From Baekduia soli (GTDB lineage Bacteria; Actinomycetota; Thermoleophilia; Solirubrobacterales; Solirubrobacteraceae): 64,000 nucleotides of DNA. The stretch lies in assembly GCF_007970665.1 (NCBI RefSeq), contig NZ_CP042430.1, forward strand, positions 434,001 through 498,000. The letters run 5' to 3'. The notes beneath the pieces are model-generated. The model had not been told where the DNA came from, ran no database searches, and was given only the letters and a program-made list of their open reading frames with translations. Shown here in pieces: positions 39,703 to 47,996 of the stretch. A program made the translations under genes and the position numbers. Every line of letters begins with the position of its first letter. The first letter of the stretch is position 1.

Positions 39703-40614
39703 CTAGTGGCCCGATGCGAACGCGTATTCGAGCCGTCCGCCCTCGTTCACCACGCGGCCGAAGGAGGGGGCGACGACGTGGCCCGGCAGCAGGAGCGTGT
39801 CCGTGTCGGCAATGCCCTCGATGAGCCGGCGGCGGGTGAGCGCGGCGGTGACGGGATCGGCGTCGCCCAGCGCGGGCAGGTCGAGGTCGGCGAGCTGCAG
39901 GACGTGGTGGATCGCGTCGCCGGAGGCGATGGCCCGCCGGCCCCCGCTCTCCAGGTGCAGGGCGACCTGGCCGGCGGTGTGGCCGGGGGCGCCCTCCAGC
40001 CACAGGCCCGTGTCGAGCTCTTCCTCGAGGCGCTCGCCGGCGGCGACGAACCGGGCCTGCCCGGCCTGCACGACCGGAAGGACGCTGTCGGCGAAGGACC
40101 GTGCCACGTCGGCCGCGGGCCCCTCCGGTGCGGAGGCGTGCAGCGCGGAGAACGTCGTGTGGTCGGTCTCGCTCATGAGGTAGGTCGCGCGGGGGAACGT
40201 GGGCACCCAGCGGCCGTCGACGAGCTGCGTGTTCCACCCGACGTGGTCGGGGTGAAGGTGCGTGCACAGGACGAGGTCGACGTCCTGCGGCGCGACGCCG
40301 GCGGCCCGCAGCCGCTCGAGGTAGGGCGTCACGAGGTTGCCGGTCTCGGGGTAGAAGCGGCGGTCCTTGTGGTTGCCGTGGCACGTGTCGATGAGAATCG
40401 TCGTTCGAGGGGTCCGGACGAGCCACGAGTGGACCGACAGGATGATGTTGCCGTGGGCATCGACGAAGGCCGTTCCGTACCGCTCGCGGGCCTCGGCCAG
40501 GGCCTCGTCGGACAGCGTCGGGAACACGCCGGAGCGCGGGACGACCCAGCGCTCCATGTCGGGGATGCGCTGGACGGTCAGGCGGCCCAGCGTGATCGCG
40601 CGATCGTGGGACAC
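39703..40614 (-). CDS. MBL-fold metallo-hydrolase
   Basis: A 303-residue metallo-beta-lactamase-fold protein with the two-metal site LCTHLHPDHVGWN (~115-127), further ligands in LEGAPGHTAGQVALHL (His ~215) and ILIDTCHGNHKDRRFYPE. The layout resembles AHL lactonases and other quorum-quenching or glyoxalase-II-like hydrolases; substrate not assigned. GTG 40614 is used because a TAGGCT lies 6 nt upstream. Divergent from an SDR gene across 39 nt. Confidence 0.88.
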   Translation of the reverse strand: MSHDRAITLGRLTVQRIPDMERWVVPRSGVFPTLSDEALAEARERYGTAFVDAHGNIILSVHSWLVRTPRTTILIDTCHGNHKDRRFYPETGNLVTPYLERLRAAGVAPQDVDLVLCTHLHPDHVGWNTQLVDGRWVPTFPRATYLMSETDHTTFSALHASAPEGPAADVARSFADSVLPVVQAGQARFVAAGERLEEELDTGLWLEGAPGHTAGQVALHLESGGRRAIASGDAIHHVLQLADLDLPALGDADPVTAALTRRRLIEGIADTDTLLLPGHVVAPSFGRVVNEGGRLEYAFASGH

Positions 40615-40620
40615 GGCTCG

Positions 40621-40626
40621 AGCCTA
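40621..40626 (-). promoter_or_regulatory. Putative -10 element of a leaderless promoter
   Basis: TAGGCT on the reverse strand, 6 nt before the GTG at 40614. It overlaps a GGCTCGAGCC palindrome at 40615-40624. Confidence 0.45.
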
Positions 40627-40641
40627 GTCGACGGCCTGCGC

Positions 40642-40647
40642 CATGAT
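40642..40647 (+). promoter_or_regulatory. Putative -10 element of a leaderless promoter
   Basis: CATGAT, 6 nt before the ATG at 40654. Confidence 0.4.
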
Positions 40648-40653
40648 GCACCG

Positions 40654-41532
40654 ATGCGCACGACACCTCCACGCGTCGCGGTCGTCACCGGTGCGGCCAG
40701 CGGCATCGGCCTGGCCACGACGCTGCGGCTGCTGGCCGACGGCTGGGCCGTCCTGCTCGCCGACCGCAACGCCGCCAACGGCGCGGCGGCTCTCGAGGCC
40801 GCGGCGGACCTCGGGCACGAGGCGGCCACGGCCTTCACCACGTGCGACGTGGCCACCGAGGCCGACGTCGAGGCCGCGGTCGACCTGGCCGTGTCGCGCT
40901 TCGGACGGCTGGACTGCATCGTCAACAACGCCGGGGTGGGCGGGGCGTTCGGCGCGATCAGCACGATCGAGCAGTCCGACTGGGACTACACGTTCGCGGT
41001 CATGGCCCGCGGCGTGTTCCTGGGCATCAAGCACGCGGTGCGCGCCTTCGAGCAGGCCGGCGAGGGCGGCGCGATCGTCAACGTGGCGTCCGTCGCCGGG
41101 CTCAGCGGCGGTGCCGGCCCGCAGGCCTACTCGGCGGCCAAGGCCGCGGTGATCAGCCTCACGCAGACCACGGCGGTCGAGCTGGCCCCGCAGCGGATCC
41201 GCGTCAACGCCGTGGCGCCCGGGCCGGTGCTGACGCCGCTGCTGGCGCGCACGGAGGACCGCGTGCAGGACATGCGGGACATCCTGGAGACGACGCAGCC
41301 GTGGCCGGACCCCGGCCGGCCCGAGGACGTCGCGGCGGTGATCGCCTTCCTGGCCGGCCCCGACGCCGGGTTCGTGACCGGCGAGACCATCGCAGTCGAC
41401 GGCGGGCAGACCGCCGCCGGCCCGGCGGTCGTCATGGAGCGCCTCGTCCACCCGCGCGCCCGTGGGCTGACCGGCGTCAGCCACGGCTCGACAGGCCTGC
41501 CGACGACCGTGCACCGCCGGCCGCCGGCCTGA
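40654..41532 (+). CDS. SDR family oxidoreductase with C-terminal extension
   Basis: A 292-residue classical SDR: VVTGAASGIGLATTLRLLADG (~10-30), LLADRNAAN with an NAD-type Asp, NNAGVGGAFG (~92), NVASVAGLSGG and YSAAKAAVISL (Tyr/Lys ~157-161), then GFVTGETIAVDGGQ. About 40 residues follow the usual end, a Pro/Arg-rich tail without a recognised domain. Substrate unknown. It is 49 nt ahead of the threonine dehydratase gene, which has its own promoter-like hexamer. Confidence 0.88.
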   Translation: MRTTPPRVAVVTGAASGIGLATTLRLLADGWAVLLADRNAANGAAALEAAADLGHEAATAFTTCDVATEADVEAAVDLAVSRFGRLDCIVNNAGVGGAFGAISTIEQSDWDYTFAVMARGVFLGIKHAVRAFEQAGEGGAIVNVASVAGLSGGAGPQAYSAAKAAVISLTQTTAVELAPQRIRVNAVAPGPVLTPLLARTEDRVQDMRDILETTQPWPDPGRPEDVAAVIAFLAGPDAGFVTGETIAVDGGQTAAGPAVVMERLVHPRARGLTGVSHGSTGLPTTVHRRPPA

Positions 41533-41569
41533 GCACGCGACGGTGCGACGGGCGCGGCCGCCGATGCGC

Positions 41570-41575
41570 CACAGT
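41570..41575 (+). promoter_or_regulatory. Putative -10 element of a leaderless promoter
   Basis: CACAGT, 6 nt before the ATG at 41582; no Shine-Dalgarno. Confidence 0.38.
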
Positions 41576-41581
41576 GCCGGG

Positions 41582-42856
41582 ATGGCCGCCGCGCACGACC
41601 ACTCACCTGCCCCCGTGGACCGTCACCCGGCCGCCCTCGTCGAGGACGCCGCGGCGCGGCTCGTGGGCATCGCCGCCCGCACGCCGCTGGAGCGCAGCGA
41701 GCGTCTGTCGGCCCTGGTGGGCGGCGAGGTCTTCGTCAAGCGCGAGGACCTGCAGCCCGTGCGCTCCTACAAGCTGCGCGGCGCCTACAACCTGATGTCG
41801 CAGCTTCGCGACACGGCCGCGGGCGTCGTGTGCGCCAGCGCGGGCAACCACGCCCAGGGCGTGGCCTACGCGTGCGCGGCGCTGCACGTCCGCGGGCGCG
41901 TCTACCTCCCGCGCACCACTCCGCGCCAGAAGCGCGCGCGGATCGCGGCGATCGGCGGGCCCTGGGTCGACGTGATCATCGAGGGCGACGCCTACGACGA
42001 CGCCCATGCCGCCGCGGCCGCCGACGCCCGCGCCAGCGGCGCCACGCTCGTGCCCGCCTTCGACGACCCGCGCACGATCGCCGGGCAGGGCACCGTCGCA
42101 CCGGAGATCGTGGCCCAGCTGGGCCGCGCGCCCGACCACGTCGTCGTGCCCGTCGGCGGCGGCGGCCTGCTGGCCGGCGTCGCGTCGTGGCTGGGCGAGC
42201 GCCGGCCCGAGGTCGTGCTGACCGGCGTCGAGCCCGAGGGCGCGGCGAGCATGACCGCGGCGCTGGCCGCCGGCGGGCCCGTGGCGCTGGACGAGCTGGA
42301 CCCGTTCGTCGACGGCGCCGCGGTGCGCCGGGTCGGCGACGCCACGTTCCCCGTCGTGCGCGACGCCGGCGCGCGGATCGTGAGCGTCCAGACCGGCCGC
42401 GTGTGCGTCGAGATGCTCGCGCTCTATCAGACCGACGGGATCATCGCCGAGCCCGCCGGCGCGCTGGCCACCGCGGCCCTCGGCACCGAGGTCGTCCCCG
42501 AGCCCGGCGCCACGACCGTGTGCATCCTGTCGGGCGGCAACAACGACGTCAGCCGCTACAGCGAGATCCTCGAGCGTGCCCTGATCTTCGAGGGCCTCAA
42601 GCACTACTTCCTGGTCGACTTCCCCCAGGAGCCCGGCATGCTGCGCCGCTTCCTCGACGACGTCCTGGGCCCCGACGACGACATCACGCTCTTCGAGTAC
42701 GTCAAGCGCAACAACCGCGAGACCGGACCCGCCCTGGTCGGCATCGAGATCGGCCGCCCCGAGGACCTGACCGCCCTGACCGCGCGGATGGACGCCTCCC
42801 CTATGCACATCGAGCGCGTCGACCCCGGCGGCCCGCTGTTCCGCTTTCTGCTCTAG
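41582..42856 (+). CDS. ilvA: Threonine ammonia-lyase (biosynthetic-type threonine dehydratase)
   Basis: A 424-residue fold-type II PLP enzyme. The PLP lysine is in RSYKLRGAYN (~63), the phosphate-binding part in CASAGNHAQGVAYAC and VPVGGGGLLAGVASWL (~190), and the C-terminal SGGNNDVSRYSEI is typical. Residues ~340-424 (HYFLVDFPQEPGMLRRFLDDVLGPDDDITLFEYVKRNN) form the ACT-like regulatory domain of the 2-oxobutyrate-forming enzyme, so allosteric control by isoleucine/valine is expected. It deaminates threonine to 2-oxobutyrate. It shares a CTAG double stop with the convergent lyase gene. Confidence 0.92.
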   Translation: MAAAHDHSPAPVDRHPAALVEDAAARLVGIAARTPLERSERLSALVGGEVFVKREDLQPVRSYKLRGAYNLMSQLRDTAAGVVCASAGNHAQGVAYACAALHVRGRVYLPRTTPRQKRARIAAIGGPWVDVIIEGDAYDDAHAAAAADARASGATLVPAFDDPRTIAGQGTVAPEIVAQLGRAPDHVVVPVGGGGLLAGVASWLGERRPEVVLTGVEPEGAASMTAALAAGGPVALDELDPFVDGAAVRRVGDATFPVVRDAGARIVSVQTGRVCVEMLALYQTDGIIAEPAGALATAALGTEVVPEPGATTVCILSGGNNDVSRYSEILERALIFEGLKHYFLVDFPQEPGMLRRFLDDVLGPDDDITLFEYVKRNNRETGPALVGIEIGRPEDLTALTARMDASPMHIERVDPGGPLFRFLL

Positions 42857-43686
42857 GCCCCGCCGCGGGCCAGGACCTCCCGCGCCATGCGCAGCGCGGG
42901 CTCGTCCACCATGGCGCCCTCGAACTCGATCGCGCCGACGCCGCCGGCCGCGGCGGCCTCCCAGGCGGCGAGCAGGCGTCGCGCGCGGTCGCACTGCTCC
43001 GCGTCGGCGCCGAACGCCGCGTTGGCCAGCTCGGCCTGCCGCGGGTGCACGCAGATCTTGCCGCCGAAGCCCATCGCCCGGCCCTGCTCCGCGTCCCGGC
43101 GGAACGCCTCCTCGTCGCGGACGTCCACGACGGCCTGGTCGACGGCGATGACGCCCGCGACCCGCGCGGCCAGCGCCACGCGCGAGCGCGCGTAGAGCGC
43201 CTCGTCGCCGTCCGCGGTGCGCACGCCGCCCATGTCGGCGATGTAGTCCTCGGCCCCGAAGTAGGCGGCGTGGACGCCGAGGTCGAGCAGCCGCTCGACG
43301 TGCGCCACGCCGCGCGCGGTCTCGATGCCCGCCACCACGCGCAGGCCGCCCAGGCCGTGGTCGGCCAGCGCCGAGCGCAACGCCGCCAGCTGCGCGGGCT
43401 CCTCGAGCTTGGGGATGACGACGCCGGCGACCGTCGGGTCGACGCCCTCGGCCACGTCGCCGGCGAACCAGCGCGTGGGCACGGCGTTGACGCGGACGTA
43501 GACGTCCAGCGACGGATGCGCCGCCGCCAGCTCACGCCCCAGCCGCCGCGCGGCCTCGCGCGCGGCCTCCTTGTGGTCGGCGGGCACCGCGTCCTCGAGG
43601 TCGACGACCGCCGCGTCGGGCCGGCTGCGCGGCAGCTTGGCGACGAGGTCCGGGCGGGTGGCCCCGGCGAACAGCAGGCTACGCAT
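42853..43686 (-). CDS. HpcH/HpaI-family CoA ester lyase (CitE-like)
   Basis: A 277-residue TIM-barrel lyase: [35 protein letters not shown] at the start, [13 protein letters not shown], the metal/CoA segment [15 protein letters not shown] (~140-154) and [13 protein letters not shown] (~206-218). Relatives split citramalyl-CoA, malyl-CoA or HMG-CoA. It is the last gene of the 47532-42853 operon and overlaps the MaoC gene by 8 bp. The neighbours (ACAD, carboxyltransferase, MaoC) match the Mycobacterium tuberculosis Rv2498c-Rv2502c locus, where the CitE protein acts in leucine and itaconate breakdown; a similar role here is inference. Confidence 0.9.
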   Translation of the reverse strand: MRSLLFAGATRPDLVAKLPRSRPDAAVVDLEDAVPADHKEAAREAARRLGRELAAAHPSLDVYVRVNAVPTRWFAGDVAEGVDPTVAGVVIPKLEEPAQLAALRSALADHGLGGLRVVAGIETARGVAHVERLLDLGVHAAYFGAEDYIADMGGVRTADGDEALYARSRVALAARVAGVIAVDQAVVDVRDEEAFRRDAEQGRAMGFGGKICVHPRQAELANAAFGADAEQCDRARRLLAAWEAAAAGGVGAIEFEGAMVDEPALRMAREVLARGGA

Positions 43687-44152
43687 CGGCCGGCCGACGG
43701 TGCATGAGCGCCGCGCGCACGCACACCGCCACGACCTCCTCGCGCTGGTTGTAGGCCCGGTGCTCGAACTCCACGACGCCCGCGGCCGGGCGCGACGCCG
43801 ACGCGCGCACGGAGACGACGGTCGTCTCGGCGTGGATCGTGTCGCCGTGCAGGACCGGGCGCGGGAACTCCACGCGGGTGAAGCCCAGGTTGGCGATCGT
43901 CGTGCCCAGCGTCAGCTCGTAGACGGTCAGCCCGATGAGCAGGCCCAGCGTGTAGAGGCTGTTGACGATCCGCTCGCCGAACTCCGACGCGGCGCCGAAC
44001 TCCGCGTCGAGGTGCAGCGGCTGCGGGTTCATCGTCATGACCGAGAACGTGGTGTTGTCGGCCTCGGTGATCGTGCGCGTGACGGCGTGGCGCACCGTCA
44101 GGCCCTCGTGGAGGTCCTCGAACCACCGGCCCGAGACGGGGCGCGCGCTCAT
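43679..44152 (-). CDS. MaoC-family hydratase
   Basis: A 157-residue hot-dog hydratase: [29 protein letters not shown], then [13 protein letters not shown] with the catalytic Asn/His dyad region (~41-53). [19 protein letters not shown] follows, with a [24 protein letters not shown]-terminal half. It should hydrate an enoyl-CoA such as mesaconyl-, itaconyl- or methylglutaconyl-CoA for the lyase downstream. ATG 44152 overlaps the carboxyltransferase stop (ATGA). Confidence 0.9.
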   Translation of the reverse strand: MSARPVSGRWFEDLHEGLTVRHAVTRTITEADNTTFSVMTMNPQPLHLDAEFGAASEFGERIVNSLYTLGLLIGLTVYELTLGTTIANLGFTRVEFPRPVLHGDTIHAETTVVSVRASASRPAAGVVEFEHRAYNQREEVVAVCVRAALMHRRPADA

Positions 44153-45705
44153 ACCGGGAACGCCCCGTGGTGGCGGCGGTCCTGTGAGCGCTCCCAGCCC
44201 TGGGCGGCGGCCAGCCGGCGCTCGAGCTCTCCGCGCAGCGCGGTGGGGTCGACGACCGCGTCGACGAGCAGCTCGTCGGCCAGGCGGACGGCGTCGAGCT
44301 CGGCGTCGAGCTCCTCCACGCGCCCCGCGATGAACGCGGCGCGCTCGGCGGGGTCCTCGATGGCCGCGATGTGGTTGGCCCAGACGGCGTTGACGGCCGC
44401 CTCGCCGGCCATCGCGCCGATCTGCGCGCCGGCGAGGGCGATCGTGGCGCGCGGCTCGAAGCCCGGGCAGGACATGGCGTAGTAGCCGGCGGCGAACGCC
44501 TTGCGCAGCACGACGCAGAAGCGCGGGACCTCGGCGCTGGACATCGCGGCGACCATCTTGGCGCCGTGGCGGATGATGCCCTGGCGCTCGACGACCGACC
44601 CGATCATGAACCCGGGGATGTCGGCCAGGAACACGAGCGGCACGTTGAACGCGTCGCAGAACGCGATGAAGCGGGCGGCCTTGTCGGAGGAGTCGACCTG
44701 GATCGCGCCCGAGCGCACCTTGGGCTGGTTGGCCACGATGCCGACGACGTGGCCGTCGAGCCGACCGAGGCCGATCACGATCTCCTTGGCCCAGCGGGCC
44801 TTGATCTCGAAGAACGTGCCCTCGTCGAGGATGCGGTCGACGACCGCGCCGACGTCGTAGGCCGAGCGGAAGCTCGCCGGCAGCACGCCGTCCCAGTCGG
44901 TGCGGGCCGGCGGGCGCGCGGGCCCGCGGGCAGGGCGCTCGCGCCACGAGCTCGGCAGGTAGGTCAGCAGCCGGCGCGCGGCGGCGATCGCCTCGGCGTC
45001 GTCGGCGCAGAGCTGGTCGCCGCAGCCCGAGACGCTCGTGTGCATCCGGGCGCCGCCCATCTCCTCCAGGGTCACGACCTCGCCGATGGCCTTCTCGGCG
45101 ATGCGCGGCGAGGCGAGGTACATGGAGGCGTTGCCGTCGACCATGCCCACCCAGTCGCAGAACGCGGGCATGTAGGCGCCGCCGGCGGCCGAGGGCCCGA
45201 ACAGGCAGCAGAGCTGCGGCACCCGGCCCGAGAGCCGCACCTGCAGGTGGAAGATCCGCGCCGCCCCGCGCGGGCCGGGGTGGAAGCCGAGCTGGTCGGT
45301 GAGGCGGCCGCCCGCGGAGTCCACGAGGTAGAAGACCGGCAGCAGGTCGCGGTCGGCGCGCTCGAGGATGCGGATCTGCTTGTCGACGGTCCGCCGGCCC
45401 CAGGAGCCGGCCTTGACGGTCGGGTCGTGGGCGATGACGGCGACGGGCCGCCCGTCGACGGTGCCCGACCCGGTGATCACCGCGTCCGCGGGCAGGCCCT
45501 CGTCCAGCGCGTTGGCCAGCAGCCCGTCCTCGGCGAACGAGCCCTCGTCGAGCAGGAGCGCGAGGCGCTCGCGCGCGGGCAGCTTGGTGCCCAGGCGGGA
45601 CCGGTCGCCGCCGGCCAGGGCGGTCGCGTGCAGCGCCGACAGGCGCTGGGCGGGGTCGGGCGCGACGGCCGGCGGGCCGGCGCCGGGGGCGGTGAGGTCG
45701 TTCAC
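44149..45705 (-). CDS. Acyl-CoA carboxylase carboxyltransferase (beta) subunit
   Basis: A 518-residue biotin-dependent carboxyltransferase: [19 protein letters not shown] (~38-56), [25 protein letters not shown], the [21 protein letters not shown] acyl-CoA pocket (~180-200), and the C-terminal half with [21 protein letters not shown] and [26 protein letters not shown]. This is the AccD1/MccB/PccB family. No biotin carboxylase or biotin carrier gene is present nearby, so the partner must be encoded elsewhere. GTG 45705 follows GGAG and overlaps the TetR stop (GTGA). It probably carboxylates methylcrotonyl-CoA or a related acyl-CoA. Confidence 0.9.
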   Translation of the reverse strand: MNDLTAPGAGPPAVAPDPAQRLSALHATALAGGDRSRLGTKLPARERLALLLDEGSFAEDGLLANALDEGLPADAVITGSGTVDGRPVAVIAHDPTVKAGSWGRRTVDKQIRILERADRDLLPVFYLVDSAGGRLTDQLGFHPGPRGAARIFHLQVRLSGRVPQLCCLFGPSAAGGAYMPAFCDWVGMVDGNASMYLASPRIAEKAIGEVVTLEEMGGARMHTSVSGCGDQLCADDAEAIAAARRLLTYLPSSWRERPARGPARPPARTDWDGVLPASFRSAYDVGAVVDRILDEGTFFEIKARWAKEIVIGLGRLDGHVVGIVANQPKVRSGAIQVDSSDKAARFIAFCDAFNVPLVFLADIPGFMIGSVVERQGIIRHGAKMVAAMSSAEVPRFCVVLRKAFAAGYYAMSCPGFEPRATIALAGAQIGAMAGEAAVNAVWANHIAAIEDPAERAAFIAGRVEELDAELDAVRLADELLVDAVVDPTALRGELERRLAAAQGWERSQDRRHHGAFPV

Positions 45706-46346
45706 GAGGGACTCCTGCCGCGGGAGGCGGGGGACGGCGGGGACGGGACGGGGGCGGGCACGACGCCGCCCAGCAGGACGCCGGCCATGTCGCGGCCGAG
45801 CTCCTCCGGGCTCATCGGGCCGCGCGGGTCGTACCACTTGTACACCCAGTTGGCGGCGCCGAGGACCGTGTTGACGAAGACCCGCGGGGTGGTCGCCAGG
45901 ACGATCTCGCCGCGGGCGATGCCGCGCTCGACGATCGCGAGGATCGCGTCGTCGTACTCCCGCCGCACGCGGATGAGCCGCGCGCGCATCCGGGTGGGCA
46001 GCTCGGCCTCCTCCTCGAAGAACACGTTGAGCAGGCGGCGGTTCTCACACGTGTAGGCCACGCGGTCGACCACGACGTCGGTGAGGGCCTGGACCGGAGA
46101 GCGGTCGGCGTCGGCGATGCGCAGCGCGGAGCGGACGTTCTCGCGCAGCACCTCCTCGTACAGCTCGGTGAGGACCTCCTGCTTGCTGTTGAAGTAGTGG
46201 TAGAGCGAGGCCTTGCCCATGCCGGCCTCGCGTGCGAGGTCCTGCATCGAGGTGCCGCGGTAGCCCTGCCGGGAGAACACGCGCAGCGCCGCCTCGCGCA
46301 CCACCTCGCGACGGGCCTCCTGACGCAGCGCGGTGCACTCGTCCAC
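45702..46346 (-). CDS. TetR/AcrR family regulator of the acyl-CoA operon
   Basis: A 214-residue TetR protein with [49 protein letters not shown] (~18-63) and a long helical effector domain with a TetR_C_33-like stretch ([21 protein letters not shown]). It is embedded as the second gene of the operon, 1 nt after the ACAD stop and overlapping the carboxyltransferase start. It probably represses its own operon and responds to an acyl-CoA intermediate. A proline/serine-rich tail ends the protein. Confidence 0.88.
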   Translation of the reverse strand: MDECTALRQEARREVVREAALRVFSRQGYRGTSMQDLAREAGMGKASLYHYFNSKQEVLTELYEEVLRENVRSALRIADADRSPVQALTDVVVDRVAYTCENRRLLNVFFEEEAELPTRMRARLIRVRREYDDAILAIVERGIARGEIVLATTPRVFVNTVLGAANWVYKWYDPRGPMSPEELGRDMAGVLLGGVVPAPVPSPPSPASRGRSPS

Positions 46347-46347
46347 G

Positions 46348-47532
46348 TCAGAGGTCCATGCGCTTGGCGATGATCTCGAGCTGGACCTCGTCCGTGCCGC
46401 CGCCGATGCGCAGGATCCGCGCGTCCCGGTAGTGCATGGCGATCGGCGTCTCCTCGATGAAGCCGTAGCCGCCGAACAGCTGCACGGCCTCGTCGACGAC
46501 CTCGCAGGCCACGCGCGCGGCCACGAGCTTGGCCATGGCCACGCTCGTGCCCGCCCCGGGGTGGCCCGCGTCGCAGCGGGCGGCGGCCTGGTAGGTCACC
46601 AGGCGCGCCGCGTCCACCGCCGCGCGCATCTCCGCGACGCGGTGGCGCAGGGCCTGCATCCGGCCGATGGGCCCGCCGAACGCGCTGCGCGCGCGCATGT
46701 GGGCCACCGTGTCGGCGATGGCCTCCTCGGCGAGGCCCAGGCCCATGCCGGCCAGCAGGACCCGCTCGACCTGGAAGGCCTCCATGATCTGCTGGAAGCC
46801 GCGGCCCTCGCCGCCCAGGAGCCGGTCCTCGCCGACGAAGCAGCCGTCGAAGTGCACCTCGCGGGTGTCGGAGGAGTGCCAGCCCATCTTCTCCAGCGGC
46901 CGGCCCATCGACATGCCCTCGGCGCCGCGCCGCACGAGGAACGTCGAGATGCCCGCGTGCCGGCGCTCGCCGCCGGCCTCGGTGCGGGCGGCCACGATGA
47001 TCACGTCGGCCAGCCCGGCATTCGTGATGAACATCTTGGTCCCGTGCAGCGTCCAGCCACCGTCGGCGGACCGGGCCGTGGCCTGGATCCCCGCCACGTC
47101 GGAGCCGGCGCCGGGCTCGGTGACCGCGATGGCCGCGACGTGCTCGCCGGCCAGCACGGGCGCCAGCCAGGTGCGCTGCTGCTCGTCGGTGCCGAACCGG
47201 GCCAGGTGCGGAGCGGCCATGTAGGAGCTGACCAGCGGCGTGATCGCGATGCCGCCGCAGGAGCGTCCGAGCTCCTCGGAGAGGATCGTCAGCGCCAGGA
47301 CCCCGCCGCCGGTGCCGCCGTGCTCCTCGGGGTGGCCGACCCCGAGCAGGCCCGCGGCGGCCATCGCCGGCCACAGCTGGGCGGGGAAGGTCTGCGACCG
47401 CTCGGCCTCGCGGACGAGCGGCCGGACCTCGCGGTCGACGAAGGCCCGGCACACCTCCTGGAAGTCGCGGTGGTCGTCGTCGAGCTCGTAGCCCGGCCCG
47501 GAGGCGGCCGGGATCGACGGTGCGGGGCTCAT
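46348..47532 (-). CDS. Acyl-CoA dehydrogenase, isovaleryl/branched-chain type
   Basis: A 394-residue ACAD: VTEPGAGSDVAGIQATA (~128-144), FITNAGLADVIIVAARTE, FGGPIGRMQALRHRVAEM and VQLFGGYGFIEETPIAMHYRDARIL. The usual medium-chain catalytic Glu (YEGT) is missing (IGGGTDE stands there). Instead a Glu occurs in FQVERVLLAGMGLGL, where isovaleryl-CoA dehydrogenase has its base. That supports a branched substrate such as isovaleryl- or citronellyl-CoA. ATG 47532 is chosen over an upstream frame to 47643; a TTGACT/TACGGT promoter lies 31 nt ahead. First gene of the operon ending at 42853. Confidence 0.9.
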   Translation of the reverse strand: MSPAPSIPAASGPGYELDDDHRDFQEVCRAFVDREVRPLVREAERSQTFPAQLWPAMAAAGLLGVGHPEEHGGTGGGVLALTILSEELGRSCGGIAITPLVSSYMAAPHLARFGTDEQQRTWLAPVLAGEHVAAIAVTEPGAGSDVAGIQATARSADGGWTLHGTKMFITNAGLADVIIVAARTEAGGERRHAGISTFLVRRGAEGMSMGRPLEKMGWHSSDTREVHFDGCFVGEDRLLGGEGRGFQQIMEAFQVERVLLAGMGLGLAEEAIADTVAHMRARSAFGGPIGRMQALRHRVAEMRAAVDAARLVTYQAAARCDAGHPGAGTSVAMAKLVAARVACEVVDEAVQLFGGYGFIEETPIAMHYRDARILRIGGGTDEVQLEIIAKRMDL

Positions 47533-47562
47533 GCGGAGACGTCCGTTCGTAGGCTGGTCGGC

Positions 47563-47592
47563 ACCGTATCCCAGCGCCGCATCGAGAGTCAA
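47563..47592 (-). promoter_or_regulatory. Sigma-70-like promoter of the branched-chain acyl-CoA operon
   Basis: TTGACT (47587-47592) and TACGGT (47563-47568) on the reverse strand, separated by 18 nt and ending 30 nt before the ATG at 47532. This is the best -35/-10 pair in the window. Confidence 0.5.
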
Positions 47593-47676
47593 CCGCCGGG
47601 TCGACTCCGGCGCCGGCGGAGCTTCGAATCCCAATCCCGGCAAGGTCTGGTTCCTCGGGCACCGCGGTCGCGTGGA

Positions 47677-47694
47677 TTCGACCGCCCGGTCGAA
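47677..47694. promoter_or_regulatory. Perfect inverted repeat, operator or terminator hairpin
   Basis: TTCGACCG-CC-CGGTCGAA, 8-bp perfect arms, 7 nt past the stop of the small 47702-47953 gene. It could fold as a 7-bp stem with a GGGC loop and terminate that gene, or be an operator for the adjacent TetR-controlled promoter. Confidence 0.45.
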
Positions 47695-47701
47695 CCGCCG
47701 C

Positions 47702-47953
47702 TCAGGTCCGGCGCAGGTAGCCCAGGCGGACCATCTCGTCCAGCACGGCGAGGACGTCGGCGCGGCTGGCGCAGATCCCCTGTGCGCGGACGTGCCGGCG
47801 CAGCTCGCTGAGCAGGAACGGGCCCTGCCGCGCGACGGAGACCACGGCCCGCCGCAGCCGCCGCGTGTCGTCCTCGGCGAGGTCGCCGCGCAGCGGGGTG
47901 CCCCGCAGGCCGGGCCGCGCGTCGGGGGCCGGGTCGGGGGCGAGGATGGTCAC
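47702..47953 (-). CDS. Small hypothetical protein with winged-helix-like C-terminus
   Basis: An 83-residue protein from GTG 47953 (the frame is open to 47989). The second half, RRAVVSVARQGPFLLSELRRHVRAQGICASRADVLAVLDEMVRLGYLRRT, reads as three helices and a wing-like end, suggestive of a winged helix. No family is recognised. It lies between the Mct-like transferase and the ACAD operon, transcribed in the same direction, 43 nt after the transferase stop. Confidence 0.5.
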   Translation of the reverse strand: MTILAPDPAPDARPGLRGTPLRGDLAEDDTRRLRRAVVSVARQGPFLLSELRRHVRAQGICASRADVLAVLDEMVRLGYLRRT

Positions 47954-47996
47954 AGCGCAGCGGACATACCCGGGGGCGCGGGGCGGCAAGCGCCGC

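Noticed and set aside
45702-47532. Missing biotin carboxylase as a frameshifted remnant
   Set aside because: Junctions are 1 nt and 4 bp with intact genes on both sides. No space remains for a remnant.
47622-47634. A second T-loop-like TTCGAATCC
   Set aside because: The flanks do not form a T-stem and there is no acceptor pairing.
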